Shown here piece by piece: positions 40,860 through 49,004 of a stretch of DNA of 64,000 bases. The position numbers and the translations under genes were made by a program. The notes under the pieces are model-generated. The model had not been told where the DNA came from. It ran no database searches and saw only the letters and a list, made by a program, of their open reading frames with translations. The stretch's first letter is position 1. Each line of letters begins with the position of its first letter. The stretch covers positions 2,604,001-2,668,000 of the forward strand of contig CP044131.1 of NCBI GenBank assembly GCA_008727115.1. Reading direction: 5' to 3'. This stretch comes from Comamonas testosteroni. GTDB lineage: Bacteria > Pseudomonadota > Gammaproteobacteria > Burkholderiales > Burkholderiaceae_C.

Positions 40860-41238
40860 GAACCTAAAAGAAGGCGCAGAACTTTCGAGGCGCGCGTATG
40901 AATCTGGTTGCTACATTGAGGTCATATCACTGCGTCTGCAACACATAGACTTCTGGCTTCGAGCCTACTGGGTAGCCCGCAATAAAGGTGGTGAGATCTT
41001 TGATGCAAAAGATAAGCGCACCTTCAGGGCACTGATCGAAGACTGCAAAAAGCTGGGTTTCGATGAAGAACTCATTGAGAGGATGCGTTCGTTTAATCAA
41101 GCAAGAGTGGACAGCATTCATAAATATCTTCTTGGGGCAATACGCTACGCAGACCTCGCAGCTGTCTGTGACAATCACAGGGGGCTTGATAGTGACGTCA
41201 GAAAATATGTATGCCAGCACGTTGGCATACCCGTGTAA
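40860..41238 (+). pseudogene. 3' part of an unknown gene after the IS30 remnant
   Basis: About 125 residues in one frame, rich in charged helices (LSRRAYESGCYIEVISLRLQ, FRALIEDCKKLGFDEELIER, SIHKYLLGAIRYADLAAVCD). It has no start of its own; only a TTG created by the IS30 end could begin it. It may be the other half of the gene that starts at 40700, with an internal piece lost, but this is not proven. Family not recognised. Confidence 0.55.
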
Positions 41239-41326
41239 TTCGGATAACCCATCAGCAATGGCTCCTGCCAACTGTCTAGCTGATCTTTCAACAGAACGTT
41301 AGTCATTTGAACGTCTGCTATGGGTC

Positions 41327-43012
41327 GAGGCTGTGTGAAAACGCTTGGCTGGCCACGCTTCAAAAATTAAGATCACAGCACCCGTTTTGAGCGAGGTGAC
41401 TCATGAAGCGATTTATTGAAGGCCAATCCCGCGAGCAAGTGACTTTGCTGCCTGAGTGTCTCGATGATTTTGTGGGTGTAGACAATCCAGTGCGCATTGT
41501 CGATGCGTTCGTTGAGGAGTTGGACCTGCCTTCTCTGGGCTTTGATGGGTCAACACCTGCGGCCACAGGCCGCCCGGCTTACCACCCTGCTGTACTGCTC
41601 AAGGTATACATCTACGGGTATCTCAACCGCATCCAATCCAGTCGCCGCCTGGAGCGTGAGGCACAGCGCAATGTGGAGCTGATGTGGCTGACTGGGCGTT
41701 TGGCGCCGGACTTCAAAACGATCGCTGACTTCCGCCGAGATAACGGCTTGGGCATTCGCAATGTGTGCCGCCGATTCGTCGTTCTGTGCCGTGATCTGAA
41801 GCTGTTCAGCCAGGCGCTGGTAGCGATTGATGGCAGCAAGTTCAAAGCCGTCAACACCCGTGACAAGAACTTCACCATGGGCAAGATCGACAAGCGACAG
41901 CAACAGATTGAAGAAAGCATTCAGCGCTATCTGTCGGCTCTCGATACGGCCGACCGCACACAGCCTGCGGAACTGGAAGCCAGAACCACCAGGCTCCAAG
42001 ACAAGATTGCGATGCTGAGAAAGCAAATGCAGGCGCTCGATGAAGTGAAAGAGCAACTCAAAGAGCAACCAGACAAACAGCTATCAACGACAGACCCTGA
42101 TGCCAGATCCATGGCCACCAGTGGCCGGGGCTCGGGCATGGTGGCCTATAACGTTCAAGTGGCTGTGGATGCCAAACATCACTTGATCGTCGCCCATGAA
42201 GTGATTAATCAAGGCCATGACAGAAGTGCTCTGGCTTCCATAGCACTGGCTGCACGCAAATCCATGGGCAAACGCAAACTGCAAGCCATTGCGGACCGTG
42301 GCTATTACAGCGGCGAGCAGATCAAAGCATGTGAAGACACTGGTGTTGCTGCCATTCTGCCCAAGCCCAACACATCTGGTGCGCGTGCCAAAGGCCGCTT
42401 CGATCGCTCAGACTTCATCTACATCCAGAAAGATGACGAATACCAGTGTCCTGCAGGGCAGCGTGCGATCTACCGCTTCACCCGCGAAGAGGCGGGGCTG
42501 CAAATGCGACGCTACTGGAGCAGCGCTTGCAAACAATGCCCAATCAAATCCCAGTGCACGCCCAGCGATTACCGCCGCATCAGCCGATGGGAGCACGAAG
42601 ACGTCGTGGAACGTGCGCAGCAGCGTTTAGATCAAATGCCAGACGCCATGATGGTGAGAAGGCGGACTGTGGAGCATGTGTTCGGCACGCTCAAACATTG
42701 GATGGGGTACACGCACTTCTTGACCAAGCGGCTGCCCAATGTCGGCACTGAGATGAGCTTGAATGTGCTGGCCTACAACTTCAAGCGAGTGCTTTGCATT
42801 CTTGGGTTTGAGAGAACGATGGCGGCGATGCGTCTGGTGGGCGGATGAGCCCTTTTTATGCGGTGAAATTAGGTCTCAAAGGGCCTTGAAAGGCCGTTTT
42901 GGAGGGGGAGATCGTTCTTGGCGGGGAAAATCTTCGACGCCAGGAAATGCAGGAAATCTATCGATTCGTTGGCCGAGATGCTGATGAAGTTTTTGTGTTT
43001 CCACACAGCCTC
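41327..43012 (+). mobile_element. IS1182-family insertion sequence
   Basis: 1686 bp. Inverted repeats GAGGCTGTGTGAAAACGC and GAGGCTGTGTGGAAACAC (16 of 18 match). It is flanked by a 4-bp duplication GGTC (41323-41326 and 43013-43016). About 160 bp of non-coding sequence lie between the transposase stop and the right end. Confidence 0.92.
41403..42848 (+). CDS. IS1182-family transposase
   Basis: 481-residue transposase. The N terminus MKRFIEGQSREQVTLLPECL and the segment TGRPAYHPAVLLKVYIYGYL are typical of the IS1182 (DUF772/DDE) type. DDE residues are likely in VAIDGSKFKAVN, AIADRGYYSGEQI and RTVEHVFGTLKHWMG. Four cysteines (CPAG, CKQCPIKSQC) mark the zinc-binding insert. It appears full length. 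Confidence 0.94.
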   Translation: MKRFIEGQSREQVTLLPECLDDFVGVDNPVRIVDAFVEELDLPSLGFDGSTPAATGRPAYHPAVLLKVYIYGYLNRIQSSRRLEREAQRNVELMWLTGRLAPDFKTIADFRRDNGLGIRNVCRRFVVLCRDLKLFSQALVAIDGSKFKAVNTRDKNFTMGKIDKRQQQIEESIQRYLSALDTADRTQPAELEARTTRLQDKIAMLRKQMQALDEVKEQLKEQPDKQLSTTDPDARSMATSGRGSGMVAYNVQVAVDAKHHLIVAHEVINQGHDRSALASIALAARKSMGKRKLQAIADRGYYSGEQIKACEDTGVAAILPKPNTSGARAKGRFDRSDFIYIQKDDEYQCPAGQRAIYRFTREEAGLQMRRYWSSACKQCPIKSQCTPSDYRRISRWEHEDVVERAQQRLDQMPDAMMVRRRTVEHVFGTLKHWMGYTHFLTKRLPNVGTEMSLNVLAYNFKRVLCILGFERTMAAMRLVGG

Positions 43013-43403
43013 GGTCGTGAGCAGCCGATCACATCGAATCATGAAGGCCTGTTAGCGGGGGCTTGGGTAGCTTATGAGCACGCGGTCACCTAAAAAACGA
43101 CTAGCTCGTCGTGGGCATCTATCTGAAAAATTTCCCGTAATTTCTCGTAATTTTTATACACCCCCTTTTTTGCAGCAACGCCAGTCCTGATGGCGTTTCG
43201 AACCGTGCGACCTTCTCGTAATTTGCGACCCGTGAAGCGGGCAGGCGCGGTGGGGGCGTCATGGCGCGCCGCGGGGTTGAGAGGCAGTGTTCGACCTCGG
43301 GCCGATGGGGGCGCCATCGGATGCCAGCAGACCAGGAAATGAACAGAACGGACCTGTGGCGGGAGAAAATGGACAGTCCAAGGTCGACATAGAGCAAACG
43401 CAA
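43013..43403. other. Non-coding spacer between IS1182 and integrase 2
   Basis: About 390 bp with no supported gene. It holds three CGTAATTT copies (43136, 43146, 43217), similar to the GTAAT motifs of the iteron-like cluster. A short frame runs out of the IS right end to 43093 (REQPITSNHEGLLAGAWVAY), possibly the tail of a gene broken by the IS. Confidence 0.5.
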
Positions 43404-43434
43404 AAAAGGGCGCATAACGCGCCCTGCTCGTTTT
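43404..43434 (-). terminator. Rho-independent terminator of integrase 2
   Basis: Stem AGGGCGC / GCGCCCT followed on the minus strand by a T6 run; lies 39 bp beyond the integrase stop. Confidence 0.85.
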
Positions 43435-43472
43435 TGGCCTTGAACGCCCTGATAGCTTGGATTCGTCGACTG

Positions 43473-44714
43473 CTATGCCTTCTTGAACTGAAGCACGTCA
43501 GCCCCTTGGCGCAGCTTGTCCAGGTAGTCAGCCCAGGCTTGCATCATGATGCGGCGCTGATCCATGTATTCGGCACGGTCATAGGCAGCACCCAGTGGAC
43601 CGCTTTTGCTGTGGGCTAGTTGAGCCTCGATCACATCAGCGTGGATGCCAGGCAGGCGCTCAATCATCAAGGTTCTGGCCATGGCACGGAAGCCGTGCGC
43701 CGTCATCTCTTCACCACTGAAACCCATACGGCGCAGCGCAGCATTGATAGTCATGTTGGACATGGGCCGACCATCACCCCGATTGGCTGGAAAAACGTGC
43801 GCTCGGTGCCCTGTAAGCAGCAGCATCTCACGCAAGGCTTCCACCGCCTGCCGCGCCAGGGGAACAAAGTGTGGCCTGCCATTCAGCTTTCCTGCCTGGG
43901 TGCGCTTCATCTCCTGCGCAGGAATAGTCAGCATGGCGGCATCCAAATCAATCCATGACCATTCCATGGACCTGATATTCACCGGACGCTGAAACAACAA
44001 GGCTGACAACAGCAGCGCTCCGCGCGTAACAGGCTGGCCAGTGTAGGCATCTATAGCCCGCATCAGTTCGCCCACCTTCACAGGCTCCAACAATGCTGCC
44101 ATGTGCTTGACAGATAGCGGCTTAAGCGCACCCTGCAGATCAGGGACGGGATTGCGCTCACACCGTCCGGTCTGAATGCCGTAGCGGAACACCTGACCTG
44201 CGTTCTTTCTCAGCGTGTGTGCCGCATCCACCGCACCGCGCTGCTCCACACGACGCAACACTCCCAGCATCATCGGGGGCGTGATGTCTGCAAGGGCCAA
44301 TTTGCCCAGCGAGGGAAAAAAATCCTTCTCCAACAGCCGCAGCCACTTCGCTGAGTAACTTTCACTCCAGGCACTCGACTTGATACCGTGATATTCGCGG
44401 GCCACGGCCTCAAAGGTGTTTTCACCAGCAAAGGCACGCGCCGCCTTTGCTGCCTGCTTGACTAGGCCTGGGTCAAGATCACTGGCCAGCTGTTCTCTAG
44501 CAGCATCACGGCGCTTGCGGGCCTGGGCTAGCGTCACGGCGGGGTATACGCCAAAGGCTACGGTTTTTTGCTTGCCTCCAAAGCGGTAGGCCATGCGCCA
44601 ATACCTACCGGATTTGGTCACATGCAAGTAAAGGCCGCCGCCATCGCTGTACTTGTCGCCAGCAGCCTTACCAGAATGTTTGACCTGCTTAACAAAAGTG
44701 TCTGTAAGGGGCAT
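43473..44714 (-). CDS. P4-type tyrosine integrase 2 (tRNA-Arg specific)
   Basis: Site-specific recombinase that likely inserts and excises the 17-kb element. The 413 residues begin MPLTDTFVKQVKHSGKAAGD, with a DUF4102-type N-terminal domain (DGGGLYLHVTKSGRYWRMAY, FGVYPAVTLAQARKRRD) and a P4-int catalytic domain: LLFQRPVNIRSMEW (Arg), HFVPLARQ (Lys/His region), MTAHGFRAMARTLM (HxxR) and YDRAEYMDQR (Tyr). It lies 165 bp from tRNA-Arg and reads away from it, the usual arrangement. Five arm-like repeats lie in its promoter region. Confidence 0.93.
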   Translation of the reverse strand: MPLTDTFVKQVKHSGKAAGDKYSDGGGLYLHVTKSGRYWRMAYRFGGKQKTVAFGVYPAVTLAQARKRRDAAREQLASDLDPGLVKQAAKAARAFAGENTFEAVAREYHGIKSSAWSESYSAKWLRLLEKDFFPSLGKLALADITPPMMLGVLRRVEQRGAVDAAHTLRKNAGQVFRYGIQTGRCERNPVPDLQGALKPLSVKHMAALLEPVKVGELMRAIDAYTGQPVTRGALLLSALLFQRPVNIRSMEWSWIDLDAAMLTIPAQEMKRTQAGKLNGRPHFVPLARQAVEALREMLLLTGHRAHVFPANRGDGRPMSNMTINAALRRMGFSGEEMTAHGFRAMARTLMIERLPGIHADVIEAQLAHSKSGPLGAAYDRAEYMDQRRIMMQAWADYLDKLRQGADVLQFKKA

Positions 44715-44715
44715 T

Positions 44716-44778
44716 TGTTGGTATGTCGTCCTGTTGGCATGTCAGATACCAACGAAAGTACCAACAATATGTTGGCAT
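44716..44778. repeat. Integrase arm-type repeats at right end
   Basis: Five copies of TGTTGGYAT or its complement: 44716-44724, 44732-44740, 44746-44754, 44758-44766 and 44770-44778. They match the two ATACCAACA copies inside the left end and overlap the integrase promoter, so binding could also regulate the gene. Confidence 0.7.
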
Positions 44779-44812
44779 GTAAAGACATGGCATGACACGA
44801 GGTGAGACAACA

Positions 44813-44847
44813 AAAAACCCGCAAAGCCTTTAGGCATGCGGGTTTTG
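44813..44847 (-). terminator. Terminator of tRNA-Arg, supplied by the element
   Basis: AAACCCGC / GCGGGTTT stem with a T6 run on the minus strand, 32 bp beyond the tRNA 3' end and inside the element. Confidence 0.82.
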
Positions 44848-44878
44848 AGATGTCTTGAAGTGACTTGCGATGAAAAAC

Positions 44879-44955
44879 TGGCCTGCCCGACAGGGATCGA
44901 ACCTGTGACCCACAGCTTAGAAGGCTGTTGCTCTATCCAACTGAGCTACGGGCAG
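44879..44955 (-). tRNA. argU-like: tRNA-Arg(TCT), integration target
   Basis: 77-nt minus-strand cloverleaf with acceptor CTGCCCG/CGGGCAG, T-arm ACAGG-TTCGATC-CCTGT and encoded CCA. The anticodon loop CTTCTAA gives anticodon TCT, reading AGA/AGG arginine codons. Its 3' part carries the attR core (44885-44897). The gene stays intact after integration because the element restores the 3' end. Confidence 0.96.
44885..44897. other. attR core inside tRNA-Arg
   Basis: GCCCGACAGGGAT, identical to 27755-27767; covers part of the acceptor stem and T-arm. Confidence 0.8.
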
Positions 44956-45247
44956 ATACTTGATTTCACTAGGTTTTTTCTGGCCTACCCTCAACCTAGA
45001 TTTGCGGAGCGCTCCACATAGGTCATTTATCGTCTGATATGACCAGCCGTTATTATGCCTTGCTTCAGTACTCTCATTGCGCAACCTGTAGCCCGCATGC
45101 ATACGCCACCGAAAGGGTCAGGCCGCAACGAGCAGCAGCCAATTGATGTACCTGCATATACAGCCATCGCTTATTGAGCGGCATGCCCGTCCAGCTCACT
45201 GCTCATCAGTTGCTTTGCCTCTGAAAAATTGCAGCGTGCGCGCAAGC

Positions 45248-45596
45248 TTTCCCTCCCCAGCCGAGGACTGATCCGGCAAATGAATGGACATAACTGAGCT
45301 GCTGATTGAGCCTCCACAGACTGCATTCCTACTTCAAGTGCCGCCCCATCCCCATCCATGTGCGAGTGCAGCACGCCAGGTATGGAAGCATCGTTATCGC
45401 CATCATCGACAGCGAATTCACGGTGAAAGCCCTCTACAACGCTAGCGGCTACGTCAAGCTCAAGTCCGAAAGCCTCACCTATCCCGGCATCGTCCTCAAA
45501 GAAAACCAGAAGCTGGAAATCTGTGACATGGTCGAGTCCTGCACGAGAAAGCGGCCAGCCTCGACAGGAAGCTCAGACTACAAAGCTGAGCGTTGA
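45248..45596 (+). pseudogene. umuD: Degenerate umuD-like gene
   Basis: Residues of an S24/LexA-type self-cleaving protein are visible in pieces. FPSPAED (the UmuD N-terminal region) is followed by in-frame stops, then MDITELLIEPPQTAFLLQV. After a deletion and frame change comes GSIVIAIIDSEFTVKALYNA...LKSESLTYPGIVL and LEICDMVES, the C-terminal catalytic fold with its Lys region. The catalytic Ser segment (GDSM) is missing. This is a relic with no function; no umuC follows. Confidence 0.75.
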
Positions 45597-45840
45597 TGTA
45601 GCCAAGCTAAAGCGCGAGGCCAAACCACTGGCCGAAGAGGTCAAAGGTCTGCCGGGAAAAATGAGGAAGCATCCCACGGCTGAGGCGGAGTTACTCGACA
45701 AACGCATTCACTCCAATCTGTTACTGGCGCCCCAAGCTGGCGGCAATCACCGCCGTGCCGCGAGAACTGCACAGCGCCAGCAACTGGCCTAGATCCATAT
45801 CAATGAATCACCTGCCCGACACTGAGCTGACTTGGGGCTC
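45597..45840. other. Unrecognised stretch before IS5-group element
   Basis: A frame open to 45792 would encode a basic helical peptide (VAKLKREAKPLAEEVKGLPG...). It has no start signal and no recognised family. It may be the end of a gene cut elsewhere. Confidence 0.4.
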
Positions 45841-45844
45841 TTAG

Positions 45845-47015
45845 GGAACCTCTGCATAAATCCCCAACGCATGTGCTTGCACATGCGTGCCGGGTGCGGC
45901 AGCATCCCGGCCTATGCAGCAATTTGATCTTGGCCTGAACCTTTCCACCAAAAAAACACGCAAACGCGAATTCCTGGAGCAGATGCAGCAAGTCGTTCCA
46001 TGGCAAGAGTTGGTGGACTTGATTGCGCCATATGCACCTGAAGGTCACAAAGGGCGGCCTCCATTTCCTGTGGAGATGCTGCTGCGCATTCACTTTATGC
46101 AGCAGTGGTTCAACCTCAGTGATCCAGCTATGGAAGAAGCGCTGCATGACATGCCCTTGTTTCGGGAATTCGTTGGCCTGTCATGGGGCAGTGCCACGCC
46201 TGATGAGAGCACTATCCTGCGGTTTCGTCATCTATTGGAAAGACACAAACTGGCCGAGCAAATTCTGAAGACGGTCACGGACTTGCTGGAGCGTAAAAAG
46301 CTGCTGCTTCGCACGGGAACCATTGTGGATGCGACGCTGATTGCAGCTCCCAGTTCAACCAAAAACAGCACCAAATCTCGTGATCCTGAAATGCACCAGA
46401 CCAAGAAGGGCAATCAGTGGTACTTCGGCATGAAGGCCCATATTGGCGTGGATGCTGATTCTGGTCTGGTGCACACAGTGCGAGGCACTTCGGCCAACGT
46501 CAGTGATGTCGTTGAAGCCAACAGCCTGCTGCATGGAAAAGAGGTTGATGGCTATGGCGATGCAGGCTACCAAGGTGCAGATAAACGCCCCGACATGCCG
46601 ACGCCAGAACCTGAGCGCAAATTCCAATGGCATATCGCCATGAAGCGCAGCCAGCGCAAGGCTCTAGACCTTCAGCACCCGGTATCGGCCATGCAAGAGC
46701 AGCTTGAGCAGGTGAAGTCCAAAATCCGGGCCAAGGTCGAACACCCATTCAGAGTCATCAAGCGTCAGTTTGGCCACGTCAAAGTTCGCTACCGAGGCTT
46801 GAGAAAGAACACGCAGCAATTGCATACCCTGTTTGCCTTGGCGAACTTGTGGATGGCCCGTGGCCGTTTGCTAGTGAACAGCCAACCCAAGCCTGGTGTG
46901 GGTGCGTAAAAAGCAAGATGCCCGCGAAACGCGGGCATCTTGAGTGTCACAGGCAAGCAAACATCACACTCGTTCAAGCACTATCACGCTTGAAATCGAG
47001 TTTTGCAGAGGTTCC
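45845..47015 (+). mobile_element. IS5-family (IS5-group) insertion sequence
   Basis: 1171 bp. Inverted repeats begin GGAACCTCTGCA at both ends (15 of 17 bp match). Flanked by a 4-bp duplication TTAG (45841-45844 and 47016-47019), as expected for the IS5 group. A GATGCCCGC/GCGGGCATC hairpin (46917-46943) behind the transposase probably ends its transcript. Confidence 0.93.
45914..46909 (+). CDS. IS5-group transposase
   Basis: 331-residue DDE transposase. It starts MQQFDLGLNLSTKKTRKREF, then GRPPFPVEMLLRIHFMQQWF (DUF772), IVDATLIAAPSSTKN (first Asp), YGDAGYQGADKRPD (second Asp) and KVEHPFRVIKRQFGHVKVRY (Glu). The ATG at 45914 is preferred over one 9 codons upstream because it gives the family N terminus. 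Confidence 0.94.
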   Translation: MQQFDLGLNLSTKKTRKREFLEQMQQVVPWQELVDLIAPYAPEGHKGRPPFPVEMLLRIHFMQQWFNLSDPAMEEALHDMPLFREFVGLSWGSATPDESTILRFRHLLERHKLAEQILKTVTDLLERKKLLLRTGTIVDATLIAAPSSTKNSTKSRDPEMHQTKKGNQWYFGMKAHIGVDADSGLVHTVRGTSANVSDVVEANSLLHGKEVDGYGDAGYQGADKRPDMPTPEPERKFQWHIAMKRSQRKALDLQHPVSAMQEQLEQVKSKIRAKVEHPFRVIKRQFGHVKVRYRGLRKNTQQLHTLFALANLWMARGRLLVNSQPKPGVGA

Positions 47016-47044
47016 TTAGTGGGCTTGAGGGATTCATGTTCGCG

Positions 47045-47311
47045 CTATCGATCTTGAATATCGGCAACGCGAATAACAACAGGCTCTTGACCTCGAGTTT
47101 GCTTAGCTACAGCCAGCCCATGAATTGCATGCCAATGAGCTCTGTATGCAGCCAAATTTTGTTCAGCTCCAGCAAGGTCTTTACCACCAGTCAATCGTTC
47201 AAGTGCGTCGCCACTGATGGATGCTGATAAAGCCTCCCCGTCAGCTACGAATTCAAAAACAACTCTGCGGGGACTCATCGCATATGTTGCATCGGCATCC
47301 ATTTGATCCAT
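47045..47311 (-). CDS. Small DUF1488-like protein
   Basis: 88 residues. RVVFEFVADGEALSASISGD, ALERLTGG, then AEQNLAAYRAHWHAIHGLAV resemble the DUF1488 family pattern (short beta pair, Ile-Ser-x-Asp-Ala-Leu, helix ending His-Ala). A strong AAGGAGGC site lies directly before the ATG, so it is probably expressed. Function unknown; it sits between two IS elements. Confidence 0.6.
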   Translation of the reverse strand: MDQMDADATYAMSPRRVVFEFVADGEALSASISGDALERLTGGKDLAGAEQNLAAYRAHWHAIHGLAVAKQTRGQEPVVIRVADIQDR

Positions 47312-47448
47312 ACATGCCTCCTTGAATTGATCGACAGGAGTTTATCCATAGCCCGCAACTATTTTGCTTTTTATTTACAGCAATGTCATCTCATACTTGC
47401 CTGCCTCAGCCCACCTTAGCTGGCTTTGATAGGATGAATTAATAATTG

Positions 47449-48570
47449 GGCGGATTCAAATGTGAAGTGCAACACCTGCAACCGTTAAGGTCAGCAGATG
47501 TCAGCAAGTCGTTCGTCCTATCGCCAACTTCAACCAGAAGACAGAGTCACCATAGCCAGTTTGCTGCTGCAGCGTCATAGCGTACGCAGCATTGCGCGTT
47601 TGCTAGGGCGCAGTGCCAGCACCGTCAGCCGTGAGATTGCTCGCAACTCAGTATCCAGCGATGGATATGCCAGCAGGCAAGCGCAACAGCAGTGGCTTTA
47701 CAGAAGACGCAGCACAAGATCTGATCCCAAGCTTCATTCACAAGGGATCTTGTGGTTCTTGGTATTGCATTTCTTGCGTTTGCGTTGGTCACCAGAGCAA
47801 ATTGCGCTGACACTTGCACGCCTGTACCCCAAAGGCCATGAGCTACGCGTGTCGCACGAAACCATCTACAACTGCATCTATGCCCAGCCCGTGGGTGAGT
47901 TGCGCAAGGAATTGATTGCCACTTTGCGCCATGCTCACAACAAACGGCTGCCCCGTAGCAAAGGACAGGATCGTCGTGGACAGATCCCAGACATGCTCAG
48001 CATCCACGTACGTCCGCCTGAAGTTGAGGATCGGCAGTTCCCAGGGCATTGGGAAGGTGACCTCATCAAGGGTGCTGGCAATGCAAGTGCCGTAGGCACC
48101 TTGGTCGAGCGCACCAGCCGACTGCTCATGCTGGTCAAGTTGCCTGCGTTCAAACCAGCCAGTGCAGCCAATGTCATGCAAGCCTTTACAGATAAGCTGC
48201 TGGGCATTGCGCAGCCCATGCGCCAAAGCATGACGTACGACCAGGGCAAGGAGATGGCGCTACACAAGCAATTGACCGCCAACACGGGCGTGGCGGTGTA
48301 CTTCTGTGACCCACACAGCCCGTGGCAGCGTGGCTCCAACGAGAACATGAATGGCTTGGTGCGCCAGTACCTGCCCAAAGGCATGGATCTGAGCATCTAC
48401 AGCCAAGAGCAACTCGATGCGATTGCTGATGAAATCAACAACCGCCCTCGCAAGGGCCTTGGGGTACGATCACCGCTGTCGGTTTATCGAGAGCTACTGA
48501 TCAACTCTCCCCAGCACTCCACCCTCATCCATTGAATTCAAGGGTGTTGCACTTCACATTTGAATCCGCC
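47449..48570 (+). mobile_element. IS30-family insertion sequence, copy B
   Basis: 1122 bp with the same perfect 28-bp ends as copy A. The flanks do not match each other (TTG left, GGG right). The GGG is the complement of the CCC right of copy C, which fits an inversion between B and C. Confidence 0.95.
47498..48535 (+). CDS. IS30-family transposase, copy B
   Basis: 345 residues with the same sequence as copy A, including WEGDLIKGAG, MTYDQGKEM and the SPWQRGSNENMNGL motif. Confidence 0.95.
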   Translation: MSASRSSYRQLQPEDRVTIASLLLQRHSVRSIARLLGRSASTVSREIARNSVSSDGYASRQAQQQWLYRRRSTRSDPKLHSQGILWFLVLHFLRLRWSPEQIALTLARLYPKGHELRVSHETIYNCIYAQPVGELRKELIATLRHAHNKRLPRSKGQDRRGQIPDMLSIHVRPPEVEDRQFPGHWEGDLIKGAGNASAVGTLVERTSRLLMLVKLPAFKPASAANVMQAFTDKLLGIAQPMRQSMTYDQGKEMALHKQLTANTGVAVYFCDPHSPWQRGSNENMNGLVRQYLPKGMDLSIYSQEQLDAIADEINNRPRKGLGVRSPLSVYRELLINSPQHSTLIH

Positions 48571-49004
48571 GGGTAATTCCGGAGGATTGGGAATGTCAAA
48601 TTCTTGATGATCTTGCCAAGCGGGGTAGTGGCCACACCCCAAACAAAAAGATTCCAGAATATTGGAATGGATCTATTAAATGGATATCCTTGCGTGACTC
48701 TGATGCATTGGATAATTTATTTATTGAGGATACAGTCACAAAAATATCAAAAAAAGGTCTCGATAATTCATCGGCAGTATTGCATCCAGCAGGGACAGTT
48801 GTTTTATCAAGAGATGCAGGTGTTGGTAAGTCAGCCATTATGAAGTATGAAATGGCTGTGAGTCAGCATTTTATGGCTTGGCAATGTAAGAGTTATTTGA
48901 ATAATAAATTTCTCTATTTCTATCTTCAGTCTAAAAAGACTGAATTTGAACGCATTGCAATGGGAAGTACTATTAAAACAATAGGATTGCCATATTTTAA
49001 AGAA
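48571..49004 (+). pseudogene. hsdS: hsdS target-recognition fragment, inverted between two IS30 copies
   Basis: From 48574 the frame reads (V)IPEDWECQILDDLAKRGSGH, TPNKKIPEYWNGSIKWISLR, later LVVLSRDAGVGK-like TVVLSRDAGVGKSAIMKYEM and KTIGLPYFKE. This is the first target-recognition domain of a type I HsdS. The fragment lies on the plus strand although hsdM and the hsdS start are on the minus strand. It joins exactly in frame to the start at 50127-50172 when IS30 copy C, one GGG and the inversion are undone. It cannot work as it stands. Confidence 0.85.

Larger units (their letters stand above)
27755..44897. mobile_element. 17.1-kb integrated element (P4-like satellite) in tRNA-Arg(TCT)
   Basis: Bounded by the 13-bp direct repeat GCCCGACAGGGAT (27755 and 44885). 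TACCAAC-type repeats lie inside both ends (two at left, five at right), and a P4-type integrase (43473-44714) sits beside the tRNA. The cargo matches phage satellites: AlpA, Ogr/Delta, KilA-N, Ash/Icd-like, primase-helicase. A second tyrosine integrase (37646-38665) inside suggests a composite of two elements or a captured satellite. It has been invaded by IS5-family copy 2, IS30 copy A and an IS1182-family element. No capsid, tail or lysis genes are present, so any transfer would depend on a helper. Confidence 0.8.

Noticed and set aside
48571..49004. Functional invertible hsdS switch
   Set aside because: Even in the other orientation IS30 copy C would still separate the hsdS start from this fragment, so flipping alone would not restore the gene.
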